Below, piece by piece: positions 17,411 to 26,975 of a DNA stretch of 64,000 nt. The translations under genes and the position numbers were made by a program. Below the pieces are notes generated by a model. That model saw nothing but the letters and a program-made list of their open reading frames with translations, was not told the DNA's origin and did no database searches. The first letter of the stretch is position 1, and every line of letters starts with the position of its first letter. Source of the DNA: Martinezella lusitana (lineage in GTDB: Bacteria; Pseudomonadota; Alphaproteobacteria; Rhizobiales; Rhizobiaceae); the NCBI RefSeq assembly GCF_016901135.1, contig NZ_JAFEVL010000048.1, positions 248,001 to 312,000 of the forward strand. The letters run 5' to 3'.

Positions 17411-19001
17411 AGCTGGAGAACAGCGGATGCGGTTCCAGCGGCCGGGATTTCAGTTCCGGGTGATACTGGACGCCGATGAACCAGGGATGGTCCGAGTATT
17501 CGACCGTTTCCGGCAGGACGCCGTCCGGTGACATGCCGGAAAAGACGAGGCCGCAGTCTTCCAGCCTGTCCTTGTAGTCGACGTTGACTTCGTAGCGGTG
17601 GCGATGGCGCTCCGAGATGTCGTTCGAGCCGTAGATCTCCGAAATCTTCGTGCCCTTCTTGAGCGCCGCCTTGTAGGCGCCGAGGCGCATGGTGCCGCCG
17701 AGATCGCCGGATTTGGTGCGCTTCTGCAGTTCGTTGCCCTTCAGCCATTCGGTCATCAGGCCGACGACCGGCTCTGGCGTCGGTCCGAATTCCGTCGACG
17801 AGGCATGTTCAACGCCGGCAAGATTGCGGGCCGCTTCGATGACAGCCATCTGCATGCCGAAGCAGATGCCGAAATACGGCACCTTGCGCTCACGTGCGAA
17901 ACGGGCCGCAAGAATCTTGCCTTCCGAGCCGCGCTCGCCGAAACCGCCAGGCACAAGAATCCCGTGAACCTTCTCGAGATAGGGCGCCGGGTCTTCCTTT
18001 TCGAAGACCTCGGATTCGATCCACTCGAGATTGACCTTGACGCGGTTGGCGATGCCGCCGTGATGCAACGCTTCGATCAGCGACTTATAGGCATCCTTGA
18101 GGCCGGTATACTTGCCGACGATGGCGATGGTCACCTCGCCTTCGGGCGTGCGGATGCGGTTGCAGACCTCTTCCCACTGGTCCAGGCGCGGCTTCGGCGC
18201 CGGCTCGATGCCGAAGGCATCAAGCACTTCGTTGTCGAGGCCTTCCTTGTGATAGGCCATAGGCACGTCGTAGATGTTGGCGACATCGAGCGCCTGGATC
18301 ACGGCGGACTGACGGACGTTGCAGAACAGCGAAAGCTTGCGGCGCTCGGCCTCCGGGATTTCCCGGTCGGCACGCACCAGCAGGATATCGGGATGAATGC
18401 CGAGCGCCTGCAACTCCTTGACGGAATGCTGCGTCGGTTTGGTCTTCAGCTCGCCCGCGGCCGGAATATAGGGCATCAGCGTCAGGTGGACGTAGATCGC
18501 CGTCCCGCGCGGCAGGTCGTTGCCGAGCTGGCGGATCGCTTCCATGAACGGCATGGCTTCGATGTCGCCGACGGTGCCGCCGATCTCGCAGATGACGAAA
18601 TCATACTCGTCATTGCCTTCGGTGACGAAATCCTTGATCTCGTTGGTGACATGCGGAATGACCTGAACGGTGGCACCCAGATAGTCGCCGCGACGTTCCT
18701 TGTCGATGATGTTCTTGTAGATGCGACCGGTGGTGATGTTGTCGGTCTTGGTGGCCGAGCGACCGGTAAAGCGCTCGTAGTGGCCGAGATCGAGGTCGGT
18801 TTCCGCGCCGTCGTCGGTCACGAACACCTCGCCGTGCTGGGTCGGGCTCATCGTGCCCGGATCCACATTCAAATAGGGGTCGAGTTTGCGCAGGCGGACT
18901 CGATAACCACGAGCCTGCAACAACGCTCCGAGAGCCGCGGCCGCAATTCCTTTTCCGAGGGAAGAAACCACGCCGCCAGTGATGAATACATATCGCGCCA
19001 T
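17373..19001 (-). CDS. pyrG: CTP synthase
   Basis: A 542-residue CTP synthase of canonical length, making CTP from UTP with ATP and glutamine. The amidoligase domain begins MARYVFITGGVVSSLGKG and includes the Walker-like GKG loop. The C-terminal class I glutaminase has the nucleophile in YFGICFGMQMA and the His/Glu pair in VQYHPE. ATG 19001 gives the conserved N terminus. It lies downstream of secG on the same strand, separated by a terminator-like hairpin. Its 3' end overlaps convergent ftrA by 38 bases. Confidence 0.97.
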   Translation of the reverse strand: MARYVFITGGVVSSLGKGIAAAALGALLQARGYRVRLRKLDPYLNVDPGTMSPTQHGEVFVTDDGAETDLDLGHYERFTGRSATKTDNITTGRIYKNIIDKERRGDYLGATVQVIPHVTNEIKDFVTEGNDEYDFVICEIGGTVGDIEAMPFMEAIRQLGNDLPRGTAIYVHLTLMPYIPAAGELKTKPTQHSVKELQALGIHPDILLVRADREIPEAERRKLSLFCNVRQSAVIQALDVANIYDVPMAYHKEGLDNEVLDAFGIEPAPKPRLDQWEEVCNRIRTPEGEVTIAIVGKYTGLKDAYKSLIEALHHGGIANRVKVNLEWIESEVFEKEDPAPYLEKVHGILVPGGFGERGSEGKILAARFARERKVPYFGICFGMQMAVIEAARNLAGVEHASSTEFGPTPEPVVGLMTEWLKGNELQKRTKSGDLGGTMRLGAYKAALKKGTKISEIYGSNDISERHRHRYEVNVDYKDRLEDCGLVFSGMSPDGVLPETVEYSDHPWFIGVQYHPELKSRPLEPHPLFSSFIEAATEQSRLV

Positions 19002-19089
19002 GGGAGTCACCGGATACCTTTTCACAAATGATTCCGCTAGCCCTAAAATTCGTTTCCGGAATTTTGGACACAGAAGACGGAATATCGAC

Positions 19090-19122
19090 AAAACAAAACC
19101 GGCAGATCCGAAGACCTGCCGG
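19090..19122 (-). terminator. Intrinsic terminator of secG
   Basis: On the minus strand CCGGCAG and CTGCCGG form a 7-base stem, directly followed by TTTTGTTTTG. It lies 24 bases past the secG stop and about 90 bases upstream of pyrG, so pyrG probably also has its own promoter. Confidence 0.75.
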
Positions 19123-19145
19123 GGATGATCTTGGGCCGACCGGGC

Positions 19146-19676
19146 TTACTTGCCAGTCGGAACGTCGCCGCCGCTTTGGGCGGGCGCAGGCGCCGTGGCC
19201 GCCGGCGCAGTCTGCTGACCGGTGGCGGCTGGAGCCGGTTGCGTGGACGTTGCGGCTGCCGGCTGGTTCGTCGTTGCAGGCGGCGTCGCCTGCGACTGGG
19301 GAGCAACAGCGCCGTTGTTCGGAACGCCGCTATTGTCGGCCGGCTTCGGCTGAGTCGTTGCCGGTGCGGAACCCTTCTGGCCGCCGAGTGAATCGAGAAT
19401 GCCGTTGCCCTGGCCCGCCGTGCTCGGGATACGGTTGAGAATGTCGGTCGGTCGCGATTCGAAGCGCGACAGCACGTTCATGCCGAGCGCCAGTGCGAAG
19501 AAGAGCGCGGCCAGGATGGCGGTGGTGCGCGTCAGCGCATTGGCCGTACCGCGCGCGGACATGAAGCCCGATCCGCCGCCGATACCAAGGCCACCACCCT
19601 CGGAGCGCTGAATCAGCACCACGCCGATAAGGGCGATAACAACCATGAGATAGATGACAAGCAGTACGGTTTGCAT
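19146..19676 (-). CDS. secG: Preprotein translocase subunit SecG
   Basis: A 176-residue SecG, the small SecYEG component that assists protein translocation at the inner membrane. Two membrane helices (residues about 3-23 and 53-72) flank the conserved LIQRSEGGGLGIGGG loop. The tail after residue 95 is a long low-complexity Ala/Pro/Thr/Gln-rich extension, characteristic of rhizobial SecG and much longer than the 110-residue E. coli protein. It is adjacent to tpiA and pyrG, a conserved rhizobial order. Confidence 0.94.
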   Translation of the reverse strand: MQTVLLVIYLMVVIALIGVVLIQRSEGGGLGIGGGSGFMSARGTANALTRTTAILAALFFALALGMNVLSRFESRPTDILNRIPSTAGQGNGILDSLGGQKGSAPATTQPKPADNSGVPNNGAVAPQSQATPPATTNQPAAATSTQPAPAATGQQTAPAATAPAPAQSGGDVPTGK

Positions 19677-19790
19677 AGGTCCAGTCCTGCCCGCAAGCGG
19701 GCATCAAAAAGAAAAGCTCGCGGCTCTTTACATGAGGCTCTCGCCTAATCCAAGCCCTTTTGACACCGGAAGTCCGGGCAATTGGGTCCT

Positions 19791-20561
19791 TCAGGCGAAC
19801 TGCCGTTCGAATGCGGCATAAATGGCGAGGAAGTCAACCGCTTTCAAGCTTTGACCACCCACAAGCAAACCGTTGACGTGGGGAATATCGAGAAGGTCCC
19901 GGGCATTGGCGCCGCTGACCGATCCGCCATAGAGGATGCGCATGCCCGCGCCGCCCTTGCCGAAGCGTTCGACCAGTTCGGAACGGATAAAACCATGGGC
20001 TTCCTCGATATTTTCGCGGGTCGGAATCTGGCCGCTGCCGATCGCCCACACGGGCTCGTAGGCGATCACGGTCGATTCCGGCGTCGAATCATCCGGAACG
20101 GAGCCCGCCAATTCCCGCTTCAGCACATCTAGCGTCTGGCCGCTATTGCGCTCATAGGCGGTTTCGCCGAGGCAGATGATGGCCGTCAGCCCGGCCTCGT
20201 GGGCCGCATGCGCCTTGGCGCGCACCAGCATATCGCTTTCCGCGTGGTTCCTGCGCCGCTCGGAGTGACCGACGATGACATGGGTGCCGAAGCAATCAGC
20301 GATCATCTCGGCTGAGATATCGCCGGTATGCGGGCCGCTGACCTGCTGGTGGCAGTCCTGGGCGCCGATCGCCAGCGGACTGTCGTCGCAGAGCGCCGTC
20401 GCGACGTAGAGCAAGGTGGCCGGGGGGCAGAGCAGCGTATCGATTTTCTCCGACAGCGGCGTCTTGACGCCGTCCGCGATCGCCTTGATCTGATCCAGGC
20501 TCGCACGCGTGCCGTTCATCTTCCAGTTTCCGGCCAGAAGCGGCCGTATGGTCTTCGTCAT
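19791..20561 (-). CDS. tpiA: Triosephosphate isomerase
   Basis: A 256-residue TIM-barrel enzyme interconverting dihydroxyacetone phosphate and glyceraldehyde 3-phosphate. Active-site residues are visible: Lys in NWKMNG (about residue 14), His in VIVGHSERR and Glu in VIAYEPVWAIG (about 171). The phosphate loop IPTRENIEEAHGFIR is also typical. GGGGGAGAAG precedes ATG 20561. It is first in the tpiA-secG-pyrG direction. Confidence 0.97.
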   Translation of the reverse strand: MTKTIRPLLAGNWKMNGTRASLDQIKAIADGVKTPLSEKIDTLLCPPATLLYVATALCDDSPLAIGAQDCHQQVSGPHTGDISAEMIADCFGTHVIVGHSERRRNHAESDMLVRAKAHAAHEAGLTAIICLGETAYERNSGQTLDVLKRELAGSVPDDSTPESTVIAYEPVWAIGSGQIPTRENIEEAHGFIRSELVERFGKGGAGMRILYGGSVSGANARDLLDIPHVNGLLVGGQSLKAVDFLAIYAAFERQFA

Positions 20562-20701
20562 TCCGATCTTCTCCCCCTTGATCCACCTGTCGGACTAACA
20601 AAACTGTGGAGGAAAGGAAAGTTATCGTGTGGGGCCGGGACGGGTTAAAATCGTTTGAAAAATTGCTTATCCGGAAAATAGATCGAATTGCCCGATGCGT
20701 T

Positions 20702-21598
20702 TCAGGATGCTTGCGGATCGACGATCCAGTTCAGCACCTTCCGCCAATCGGTCATGCGCACCGGCGTTCCGTGATTTCCGGTGGCAAAAAGCGTGAACCG
20801 TGTCGGATAGTGCGCCTTGTAGAGCTTCTCGAACAAGGCCTGTTGATCGGCCGCTGCATAGACCGGATCTCTGCTGCCATGGGTGAACCACAGCGGTAGC
20901 TTTGCCTTGTAGAAGGCGCTTTTCGTGAAATCCGGATCCGTCACACCGCTCAAAATCGCCATGCCCTTCAAGCGCCTGACGCTTTCGGCATCGCGGGTGA
21001 TGCCCCAGCAGACGAAGCTGCCCATGGAGGCGCAGGTCAGGATGACGGGCTTGCCGTCGGATTGTTCATAGGAATAGCGGATCAGCGCCGCGATATCGGC
21101 GACACCGTTGCTGTCGAAGCTTTTGACGCTCGGCGCATAATATGTGCCGCCATTCCTGTAGGCGAGGTTCTTCAGCCGGTTGAAGTTGCCACCGAAGGTG
21201 TAGTCGTTGGAGCCGAGCCGACGGTCGCCACCGCGACCGTGAATGAAGATGACGGTGAAGGCCTGGCCCGATGCCGGGCCGATCCGCGTGACATCAAGCT
21301 TGCGGTCGCCGAGCTGCAGGGTCTCGTCCTGCTGTGCTTTCCAGCGGACGCCGGTATCGACATAGGCCGGCTTGACGCGCTTCTCGGGGATCTGATCACG
21401 GCTGTTGATATCCCGCATTTCCTGATAATCGATCGTCTGGAACGCGCCATTATCGTGACTTTCAAGAACCGCCGGATTGGAAAACAGCTCATCCTTGAAG
21501 GGTTTCAGCATGTCCGCAGTGGCGCCGGGCGCTGTCGCCAGAAGTAGAATGCTTGATATCGCGGTCAGGATCGACAAATGAGCTGTGGACATTCGCAT
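20702..21598 (-). CDS. Secreted alpha/beta hydrolase
   Basis: A 298-residue protein with a signal peptide (about residues 1-28, ending near TAPGATA) and an alpha/beta hydrolase fold. VIFIHGRGGDRR gives the oxyanion-hole HG motif. LTCASMGSFVCWG holds the probable nucleophile Ser as A-S-M-G-S, a variant of G-x-S-x-G. FTHGSRDP supplies the Asp and ATGNHGTP the His. Substrate is unknown; an esterase is plausible. GGAGGA precedes ATG 21598, with a second ATG six bases inside. It is transcribed alone, divergent from parE. Confidence 0.8.
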   Translation of the reverse strand: MRMSTAHLSILTAISSILLLATAPGATADMLKPFKDELFSNPAVLESHDNGAFQTIDYQEMRDINSRDQIPEKRVKPAYVDTGVRWKAQQDETLQLGDRKLDVTRIGPASGQAFTVIFIHGRGGDRRLGSNDYTFGGNFNRLKNLAYRNGGTYYAPSVKSFDSNGVADIAALIRYSYEQSDGKPVILTCASMGSFVCWGITRDAESVRRLKGMAILSGVTDPDFTKSAFYKAKLPLWFTHGSRDPVYAAADQQALFEKLYKAHYPTRFTLFATGNHGTPVRMTDWRKVLNWIVDPQAS

Positions 21599-21803
21599 GC
21601 GGACACTTCCTCCGATCGGCCATCGGGCTTGCCATTCATCACCCGGCAACGCAAATCTTTTTTGAATCTGCCCCGTCATGGGGCGCCATCGCGCTTGTGT
21701 GCCGTTTCTGTCAGAATGGCGATGATTCGCGAATAACGAGCGCAAATGCGATAATAAAGGGGTCTGGCCCCCACCAGGACAAATCTGAGCAGCTTAAAGT
21801 TCC

Positions 21804-23867
21804 ATGGATAACAGCAACGATCTCTTCTCCGGACTACCCCGCGCGCCGAAGCCGGAAGCGGCAGAAAAGCCCGACATCAAGGCAGAAAAACCTGCGGCCG
21901 CTCCGCCACCGCGCGCTGCGCCGACGACATCTTCGGCCGAGGAATATGGCGCAAGCTCCATTCGCGTTCTCGAAGGGCTCGAGCCGGTGCGCATGCGTCC
22001 CGGCATGTATATCGGCGGCACGGATGAAAAGGCGCTGCATCACCTCTTCGCCGAAGTCATCGACAATTCCATGGACGAAGCCGTCGCCGGCCATGCCGAT
22101 TTCATCGAAGTCTATCTCGATCGGCAGGGATATTTGACCGTCACCGATAACGGTCGTGGCATTCCGGTGGAAAACCATCCGCAGGTGCCCGGCAAGTCGA
22201 CGCTCGAAGTCATCATGACGAAGCTGCATGCGGGCGGCAAGTTCGACGGCAAGGCTTACGAGACGTCGGGCGGCCTGCACGGCGTGGGCGTTTCCGTCGT
22301 CAACGCGCTGTCGGACGATCTGGAAGTCGAGGTCGCCCGTAATCGCAAGCTCTATCGTCAGCGCTTTTCGCGTGGCCTGCCGACCGGCGGCCTGGAAGAA
22401 CTGGGTGATATCCACAACCGTCGCGGCACTCGGGTCCGCTTCCATCCCGATCCGCAAATCTTCGGCGATCACGCCCGATTCGATCCGGCACGCGTCTTCC
22501 GTATGGCCCGCTCCAAGGCCTACCTGTTCGGCGGCGTCGAGATCCGCTGGAGCTGTGATCCGGAACTGGCGCCTGAAGGGACTGACGTCCCCGAAAAGGC
22601 CGTCTTCCACTTCCCGGGCGGCCTGAAGGATTATCTCAAGGCAACGATGGGCAACGAGTTCACCGTGACCCGTGAGATCTTCGCCGGCAAATCGGAGAAG
22701 GAAAGCGGTCACGGCTCACTGGAATGGGCGATCACCTGGTATGGCGGCGATCCGCAGGTCCATTCCTATTGCAATACGATTCCGACCCCTGAAGGCGGCA
22801 CGCACGAGGCCGGATTCCGTATCGCGCTGACCAAGGGCTTGAAGAACTACGCCGAGCTGACGCAGAACAAGCGTGCGGCCAATATCAGCACCGAAGACGT
22901 GATGATTTCCGGCGTCGGCATGCTGTCGATCTTCATCCGCGAACCGGAATTCGTCGGCCAGACCAAGGACAGGCTCGCATCCGTCGAAGCCCAGCGTATC
23001 GTCGAAAACGCCTTGCGCGATCCTTTCGATCACTATCTCACCGACAATCCTACCGAAGCCGAAAAGCTGCTGGATTGGGTGATCGAGCGCTCCGAGGAGC
23101 GCATGCGCCGCCGCAAGGAAAAGGAAGTCAACCGCAAGACCGCCGTGCGCAAGCTGCGCCTGCCGGGCAAGCTTGCCGATTGCTCGCAGAACACCGCCGA
23201 AGGCGCAGAACTTTTCCTGGTCGAGGGTGATTCGGCCGGTGGCTCCGCCAAGCAGGCGCGCAACCGTATGAATCAGGCCATCCTGCCGTTGCGCGGCAAG
23301 ATCCTCAACGTCGCCAGCGCCGGCCGCGAGAAGCTTTCCGCCAACCAGCAGATCGCTGACCTGGTCCAGGCTCTCGGCTGCGGCACGCGCTCGAAATATC
23401 GCGAGGAGGATCTTCGCTATCAGCGCATCGTCGTCATGACCGATGCCGACGTCGACGGTGCGCACATCGCCTCGCTGCTGATTACCTTCTTTTATCAGGA
23501 GATGCCCGAGCTGGTCCGCGGTGGCCACCTTTTCCTGGCCGTCCCGCCGCTCTACAAGATCACGCAGGGTTCGAAATCCATCTATGCCCGCGACGACGTA
23601 CACCGGCTGGAGCTGATGGAGAGCGAATTCAAGGGCAAAGGCAAGGTCGAAATCAGCCGATTCAAAGGCTTGGGCGAAATGCTTCCTGCCCAGCTCAAGG
23701 AAACGACGATGGACCCCTCGAAACGCACGCTATTGCGTGTCGTGATCGACGAGGTCGATTTCGAAGGCACGCGCGACGCCGTCGACAATCTGATGGGCAC
23801 CAAGGCCGACGCTCGCTTCCGCTTCATCCAGGAACGCGCGGCATTCGCGGAGAATCTCGATATTTGA
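21804..23867 (+). CDS. parE: DNA topoisomerase IV subunit B
   Basis: A 687-residue type IIA topoisomerase ATPase subunit that partners ParC to decatenate chromosomes. An Ala/Pro-rich N-terminal extension of about 45 residues precedes the GHKL ATPase (IRVLEGLEPVRMRPGMYIGG, VIDNSMDEA, TSGGLHGVGVSVVNALS). The Toprim segment has LFLVEGDSAGGSAKQAR and VMTDADVDGAHI. ParE rather than GyrB is supported by the length (GyrB is usually about 800) and by the absence of a long insertion. The ribosome site is weak. Confidence 0.95.
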   Translation: MDNSNDLFSGLPRAPKPEAAEKPDIKAEKPAAAPPPRAAPTTSSAEEYGASSIRVLEGLEPVRMRPGMYIGGTDEKALHHLFAEVIDNSMDEAVAGHADFIEVYLDRQGYLTVTDNGRGIPVENHPQVPGKSTLEVIMTKLHAGGKFDGKAYETSGGLHGVGVSVVNALSDDLEVEVARNRKLYRQRFSRGLPTGGLEELGDIHNRRGTRVRFHPDPQIFGDHARFDPARVFRMARSKAYLFGGVEIRWSCDPELAPEGTDVPEKAVFHFPGGLKDYLKATMGNEFTVTREIFAGKSEKESGHGSLEWAITWYGGDPQVHSYCNTIPTPEGGTHEAGFRIALTKGLKNYAELTQNKRAANISTEDVMISGVGMLSIFIREPEFVGQTKDRLASVEAQRIVENALRDPFDHYLTDNPTEAEKLLDWVIERSEERMRRRKEKEVNRKTAVRKLRLPGKLADCSQNTAEGAELFLVEGDSAGGSAKQARNRMNQAILPLRGKILNVASAGREKLSANQQIADLVQALGCGTRSKYREEDLRYQRIVVMTDADVDGAHIASLLITFFYQEMPELVRGGHLFLAVPPLYKITQGSKSIYARDDVHRLELMESEFKGKGKVEISRFKGLGEMLPAQLKETTMDPSKRTLLRVVIDEVDFEGTRDAVDNLMGTKADARFRFIQERAAFAENLDI

Positions 23868-24018
23868 CCGCAGCAGCAGATTGCCGCGGCCAATAACTCC
23901 CGGCGATATTTTATTGAACTGACGGATATTCGTTACGAAGCCGTCACGGACGGATGCATAGATGGCGGCATTGCCTTGAATGTCGCCATCTCAATCATCC
24001 GGATTTGTTCATATCGCT

Positions 24019-25152
24019 ATGCTGAAGCCCTTTTTGACGACTGTCGCCGCCGTTTTGTTTTTCGGCCACGCCGCTCATGCCGCCGATATCGGCGCTACCA
24101 TCGACGTGCCCTGCCCCTTCGGCGACTGCAAGGCCGGCATCAGCCTTTCCTATCTCGGCAACTACGATATCCCGACGGGCTTCATGGAAAATGGAGTAGA
24201 GGTCGGCGGCCTTTCCGGCATCGATTTCGATCCGTCCACCGGCCGTTACATCTCGATCAGCGACGACCGCTCCGAGAAGGCCCCGGCGCGCTTCTACGAT
24301 CTCGATATCGATGTCAGCGCCAGCGGCCTGAAAGGGGTAACGGTTGTCGATCACGTCACATTGAAAGATAGGGATGGCCAGCCTTTCGCGTTGCGAAAGG
24401 TGGATGCCGAATCCATCCGCTTCGGCAAGGACGGCATCTATTGGAGCAGCGAAGGCGACGGCAAGGCGTTGTTGCCGCCCTTCGTGCGCGTTGCCAACCG
24501 TGACGGCAGCTTCGTGCGCGAGCTTCCGCTACCGGCAGGGTTTGCTCCCACCGCCGACAAGAGCACCGGCATCCGCGACAACCTCGCATTCGAAGGCCTG
24601 GCTCTTCTCTCCGGCGGCGATCTGCTGGTCGGCACGGAATCGGCGCTTTACCAGGATGGACCGATCACGACGCTGACCGGCGGCGCGCTCGCCCGCCTCA
24701 TCCGTTACGATGCGGTAAGCGGCGAGCAGAAGGCGCAATATGTCTACCCGATCTCACCCATACCGCAGGCACCATCCACGGCGAGCGGCTGGAATGACTT
24801 CGGCATGTCCGAGATCATGGCGCTCGACGATCGCCACCTGCTGTCGATCGAGCGCGGCTATGCGCAGGGTATCGGCAATTCGGTCGTGATCAACATGTTC
24901 GATCTCGACGGTGCCACCGATGTTTCGAACATCCCTTCCCTTGCCAAGACCGATCAGCGGATCGTGCCGGTGCGCAAGGTGCAGATCATGGATCTGCGCG
25001 CGCTCGGCCTGGCGCCCGACAACATCGAAGGTATTACTTTCGGCAAGGCGAAGGATGGCACGGACGTATTGATCCTCGTCGCCGACAACAATTTCAACCC
25101 GACGCAGAAGACCCAGTTTTTCGCCTTCAAAGTGATTCGCCGCCCCTCGTGA
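24019..25152 (+). CDS. Secreted esterase-like/phytase-like beta-propeller protein
   Basis: A 377-residue protein with a signal peptide (about residues 1-22, ending HAAHA) and the phytase-like (PF13449-type) fold. Visible signatures are GGLSGIDFDPSTGRYISISDDRS, LAFEGLALLSGGDLLVGTES and the late DNIEGITFG motif with conserved Glu. Family proteins are calcium-binding propellers of largely unproven activity, so esterase or phytase function is a family label. ATG 24019 begins the signal peptide; an in-frame codon at 23980 would bury it. It stands alone between parE and the AI-2E exporter. Confidence 0.82.
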   Translation: MLKPFLTTVAAVLFFGHAAHAADIGATIDVPCPFGDCKAGISLSYLGNYDIPTGFMENGVEVGGLSGIDFDPSTGRYISISDDRSEKAPARFYDLDIDVSASGLKGVTVVDHVTLKDRDGQPFALRKVDAESIRFGKDGIYWSSEGDGKALLPPFVRVANRDGSFVRELPLPAGFAPTADKSTGIRDNLAFEGLALLSGGDLLVGTESALYQDGPITTLTGGALARLIRYDAVSGEQKAQYVYPISPIPQAPSTASGWNDFGMSEIMALDDRHLLSIERGYAQGIGNSVVINMFDLDGATDVSNIPSLAKTDQRIVPVRKVQIMDLRALGLAPDNIEGITFGKAKDGTDVLILVADNNFNPTQKTQFFAFKVIRRPS

Positions 25153-25331
25153 CGCCTTTTCTTATTCGCTGCCAGTCGTGTTAATGTCACGGCGACGGAA
25201 TAAAGAGGCTTTCAGGCCGTTGCTCTTGAAACAGCCTAGATCATACCCCATAACCGGGTGATCTAATAAAGAGGGGCGAAGTAAGTCGGGTGGGTGTATT
25301 TGAACGTCATAAGCCGAAGGAGCATCGGTGG

Positions 25332-26468
25332 ATGGGGCCGAGCGCACATGCACGCATGCCGCTCATTCCATCCATTTCCGCGGCGCGCTGGCTGCTTATT
25401 CTGATCGCCCTTGCCGGCATCTATTTTTTCTACGGCTTTCTCGTTCCGGTTATGGCCGCTGGCGTCATCGGCTTCGCCACATGGCCGCTCTATAGTGATC
25501 TGGTGCGCCGCACCGGCGGAAACACGACGCTTGCGGCTACCATCGCCATTATCTTCATCGTCACCTTTCTGGTGCTGCCGATCATTCTGTCGGCCATCTA
25601 TATGGCCGGCGAAGTGCGCGAATGGTTCGGCTGGGCCGTGCATGTCAACCGCGACGGTGCGCCGACGCCGCAATGGATTTTGGCGCTGCCGCTCGTTGGC
25701 CCATGGCTTGGCGATCAGTGGACGCAATATATCGGTAGTCCGGGGTCCATCGGTGAACTGGCGCAACTCGTCAGCGGCGCGCACATCGGCAACATCTACA
25801 GGGCCGTTCTTGCGGCCGGCGGCAGTGCGTTCCACGTCGTGCTGACCCTGCTGTTCATGCTGATCGCCCTGTTCTTCATCTATCGCGACGGTTCGACATT
25901 CGTTCGTCAGGTCGATCTGCTCGGCGAACGAATCCTTCCGAACCGCTGGGAACGAATCTCCCGTGTCGTGCCGGCAACGATCAGCTCGACCGTCATGGGC
26001 ATGACGCTGATCGCCATCGGCGAAGGGATCGTGCTTGGCGTGGCCTATTGGATAGCCGGCGCTCCCTCGGCGATCACTCTCGGCGTTCTCACGGGTGTCA
26101 TGGCCCTTGTGCCGGGCGGTGCGCCTCTCTCGATGTCGCTCGTCTCGCTCTATCTCGTCGCCAGCGGCTCGTTTTGGGCGGGCATCGCGTTGTTTCTTTG
26201 GGGGACGATCGAGCTCTTCATCGTCGATAAGACGATTCGCCCGAAGCTTGTCGGCGGCCCGATCAAGCTGCCCTTCCTGCCGACTTTCTTCGGCCTGGTC
26301 GGCGGTGTGAAGACCATGGGTTTCCTCGGCCTCTTCATCGGTCCGGTGCTGATGGCGATCATCGTTGCCATCTGGCGCGAATGGATTCGCGAGGCTGAAT
26401 TGACCGAAGAGCAGCATGCGCAGGAGCCGGAACTGCAGCTGCATGTCCGAGACGGTTCTGACGGCTGA
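25332..26468 (+). CDS. AI-2E family transporter (PerM/TqsA-like)
   Basis: A 378-residue inner-membrane protein with about seven to eight helices in the usual pattern: a pair at about residues 15-55, another near 70-90, and a C-terminal cluster from 190 on with VPGGAPLSMSL and FVKT-like GLVGGVKTMGFLGLFIGP. Members export varied substrates; autoinducer-2 transport was shown for only a few, so the substrate is open. ATG 25332 is preceded by AAGGAG nine bases upstream; an upstream GTG at 25290 lacks a suitable site. It is convergent with the GNAT gene. Confidence 0.85.
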   Translation: MGPSAHARMPLIPSISAARWLLILIALAGIYFFYGFLVPVMAAGVIGFATWPLYSDLVRRTGGNTTLAATIAIIFIVTFLVLPIILSAIYMAGEVREWFGWAVHVNRDGAPTPQWILALPLVGPWLGDQWTQYIGSPGSIGELAQLVSGAHIGNIYRAVLAAGGSAFHVVLTLLFMLIALFFIYRDGSTFVRQVDLLGERILPNRWERISRVVPATISSTVMGMTLIAIGEGIVLGVAYWIAGAPSAITLGVLTGVMALVPGGAPLSMSLVSLYLVASGSFWAGIALFLWGTIELFIVDKTIRPKLVGGPIKLPFLPTFFGLVGGVKTMGFLGLFIGPVLMAIIVAIWREWIREAELTEEQHAQEPELQLHVRDGSDG

Positions 26469-26477
26469 GCCCCACCC

Positions 26478-26942
26478 TCACTCTTGTGTCAGTCGTTTTT
26501 CCATGAACAGGCTGAGCGGATCTGGTTGGTAGCTGCCAAAGGCCGCAATCTCGACGTAGCCGAACCTTCGGTAAAGGCCGATCGCTTCCGGCTGATATAT
26601 GCCGGTTTCGAGCCGAATTGCCGTAAGGTCTCTTTCGGCCGCCGCCGCTTCGAGCGTCTTCATCAGCTTGCGAGCAACGCTACGACCCCTGGCGATGGGG
26701 TCGATGAACATGCGCTTGATTTCCGCCGTGCCATCGCCCGCTTCCACCAGGGCGCAGCACCCGACGATGTCTCCCGCGATCCTGGCAACCCAGAAGGTCA
26801 CGCCTGGCTTTTCCAGTGACGTCAGGTCGAGCATATGATTGCTTTCAGCGGGATAGAGCGATTCCGCGTAGGCGTTCGACATGTCGAGAAGACGGACGAC
26901 ACCATCCTGGCGCGGGGATTCGATAGCAATGGTCAGCGGCAA
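26478..26942 (-). CDS. GNAT-family N-acetyltransferase
   Basis: A protein of about 154 residues with a single GNAT fold. RMFIDPIARGRSVARKLM is motif A with the acetyl-CoA-binding R/Q-x-x-G-x-A loop. TAIRLETG and AIGLYRRFGYVE are the later motif B elements. The substrate is unknown. The start is uncertain: TTG 26942 has TGAGG six bases upstream, and a TTG twelve bases further up (26954) is also possible. No ATG fits. It lies 33 bases downstream of the DUF2336 gene, possibly co-transcribed. Confidence 0.83.
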   Translation of the reverse strand: MPLTIAIESPRQDGVVRLLDMSNAYAESLYPAESNHMLDLTSLEKPGVTFWVARIAGDIVGCCALVEAGDGTAEIKRMFIDPIARGRSVARKLMKTLEAAAAERDLTAIRLETGIYQPEAIGLYRRFGYVEIAAFGSYQPDPLSLFMEKRLTQE

Positions 26943-26975
26943 GATGCACCTCAAAGATAGGATGCGCGCCGAATA

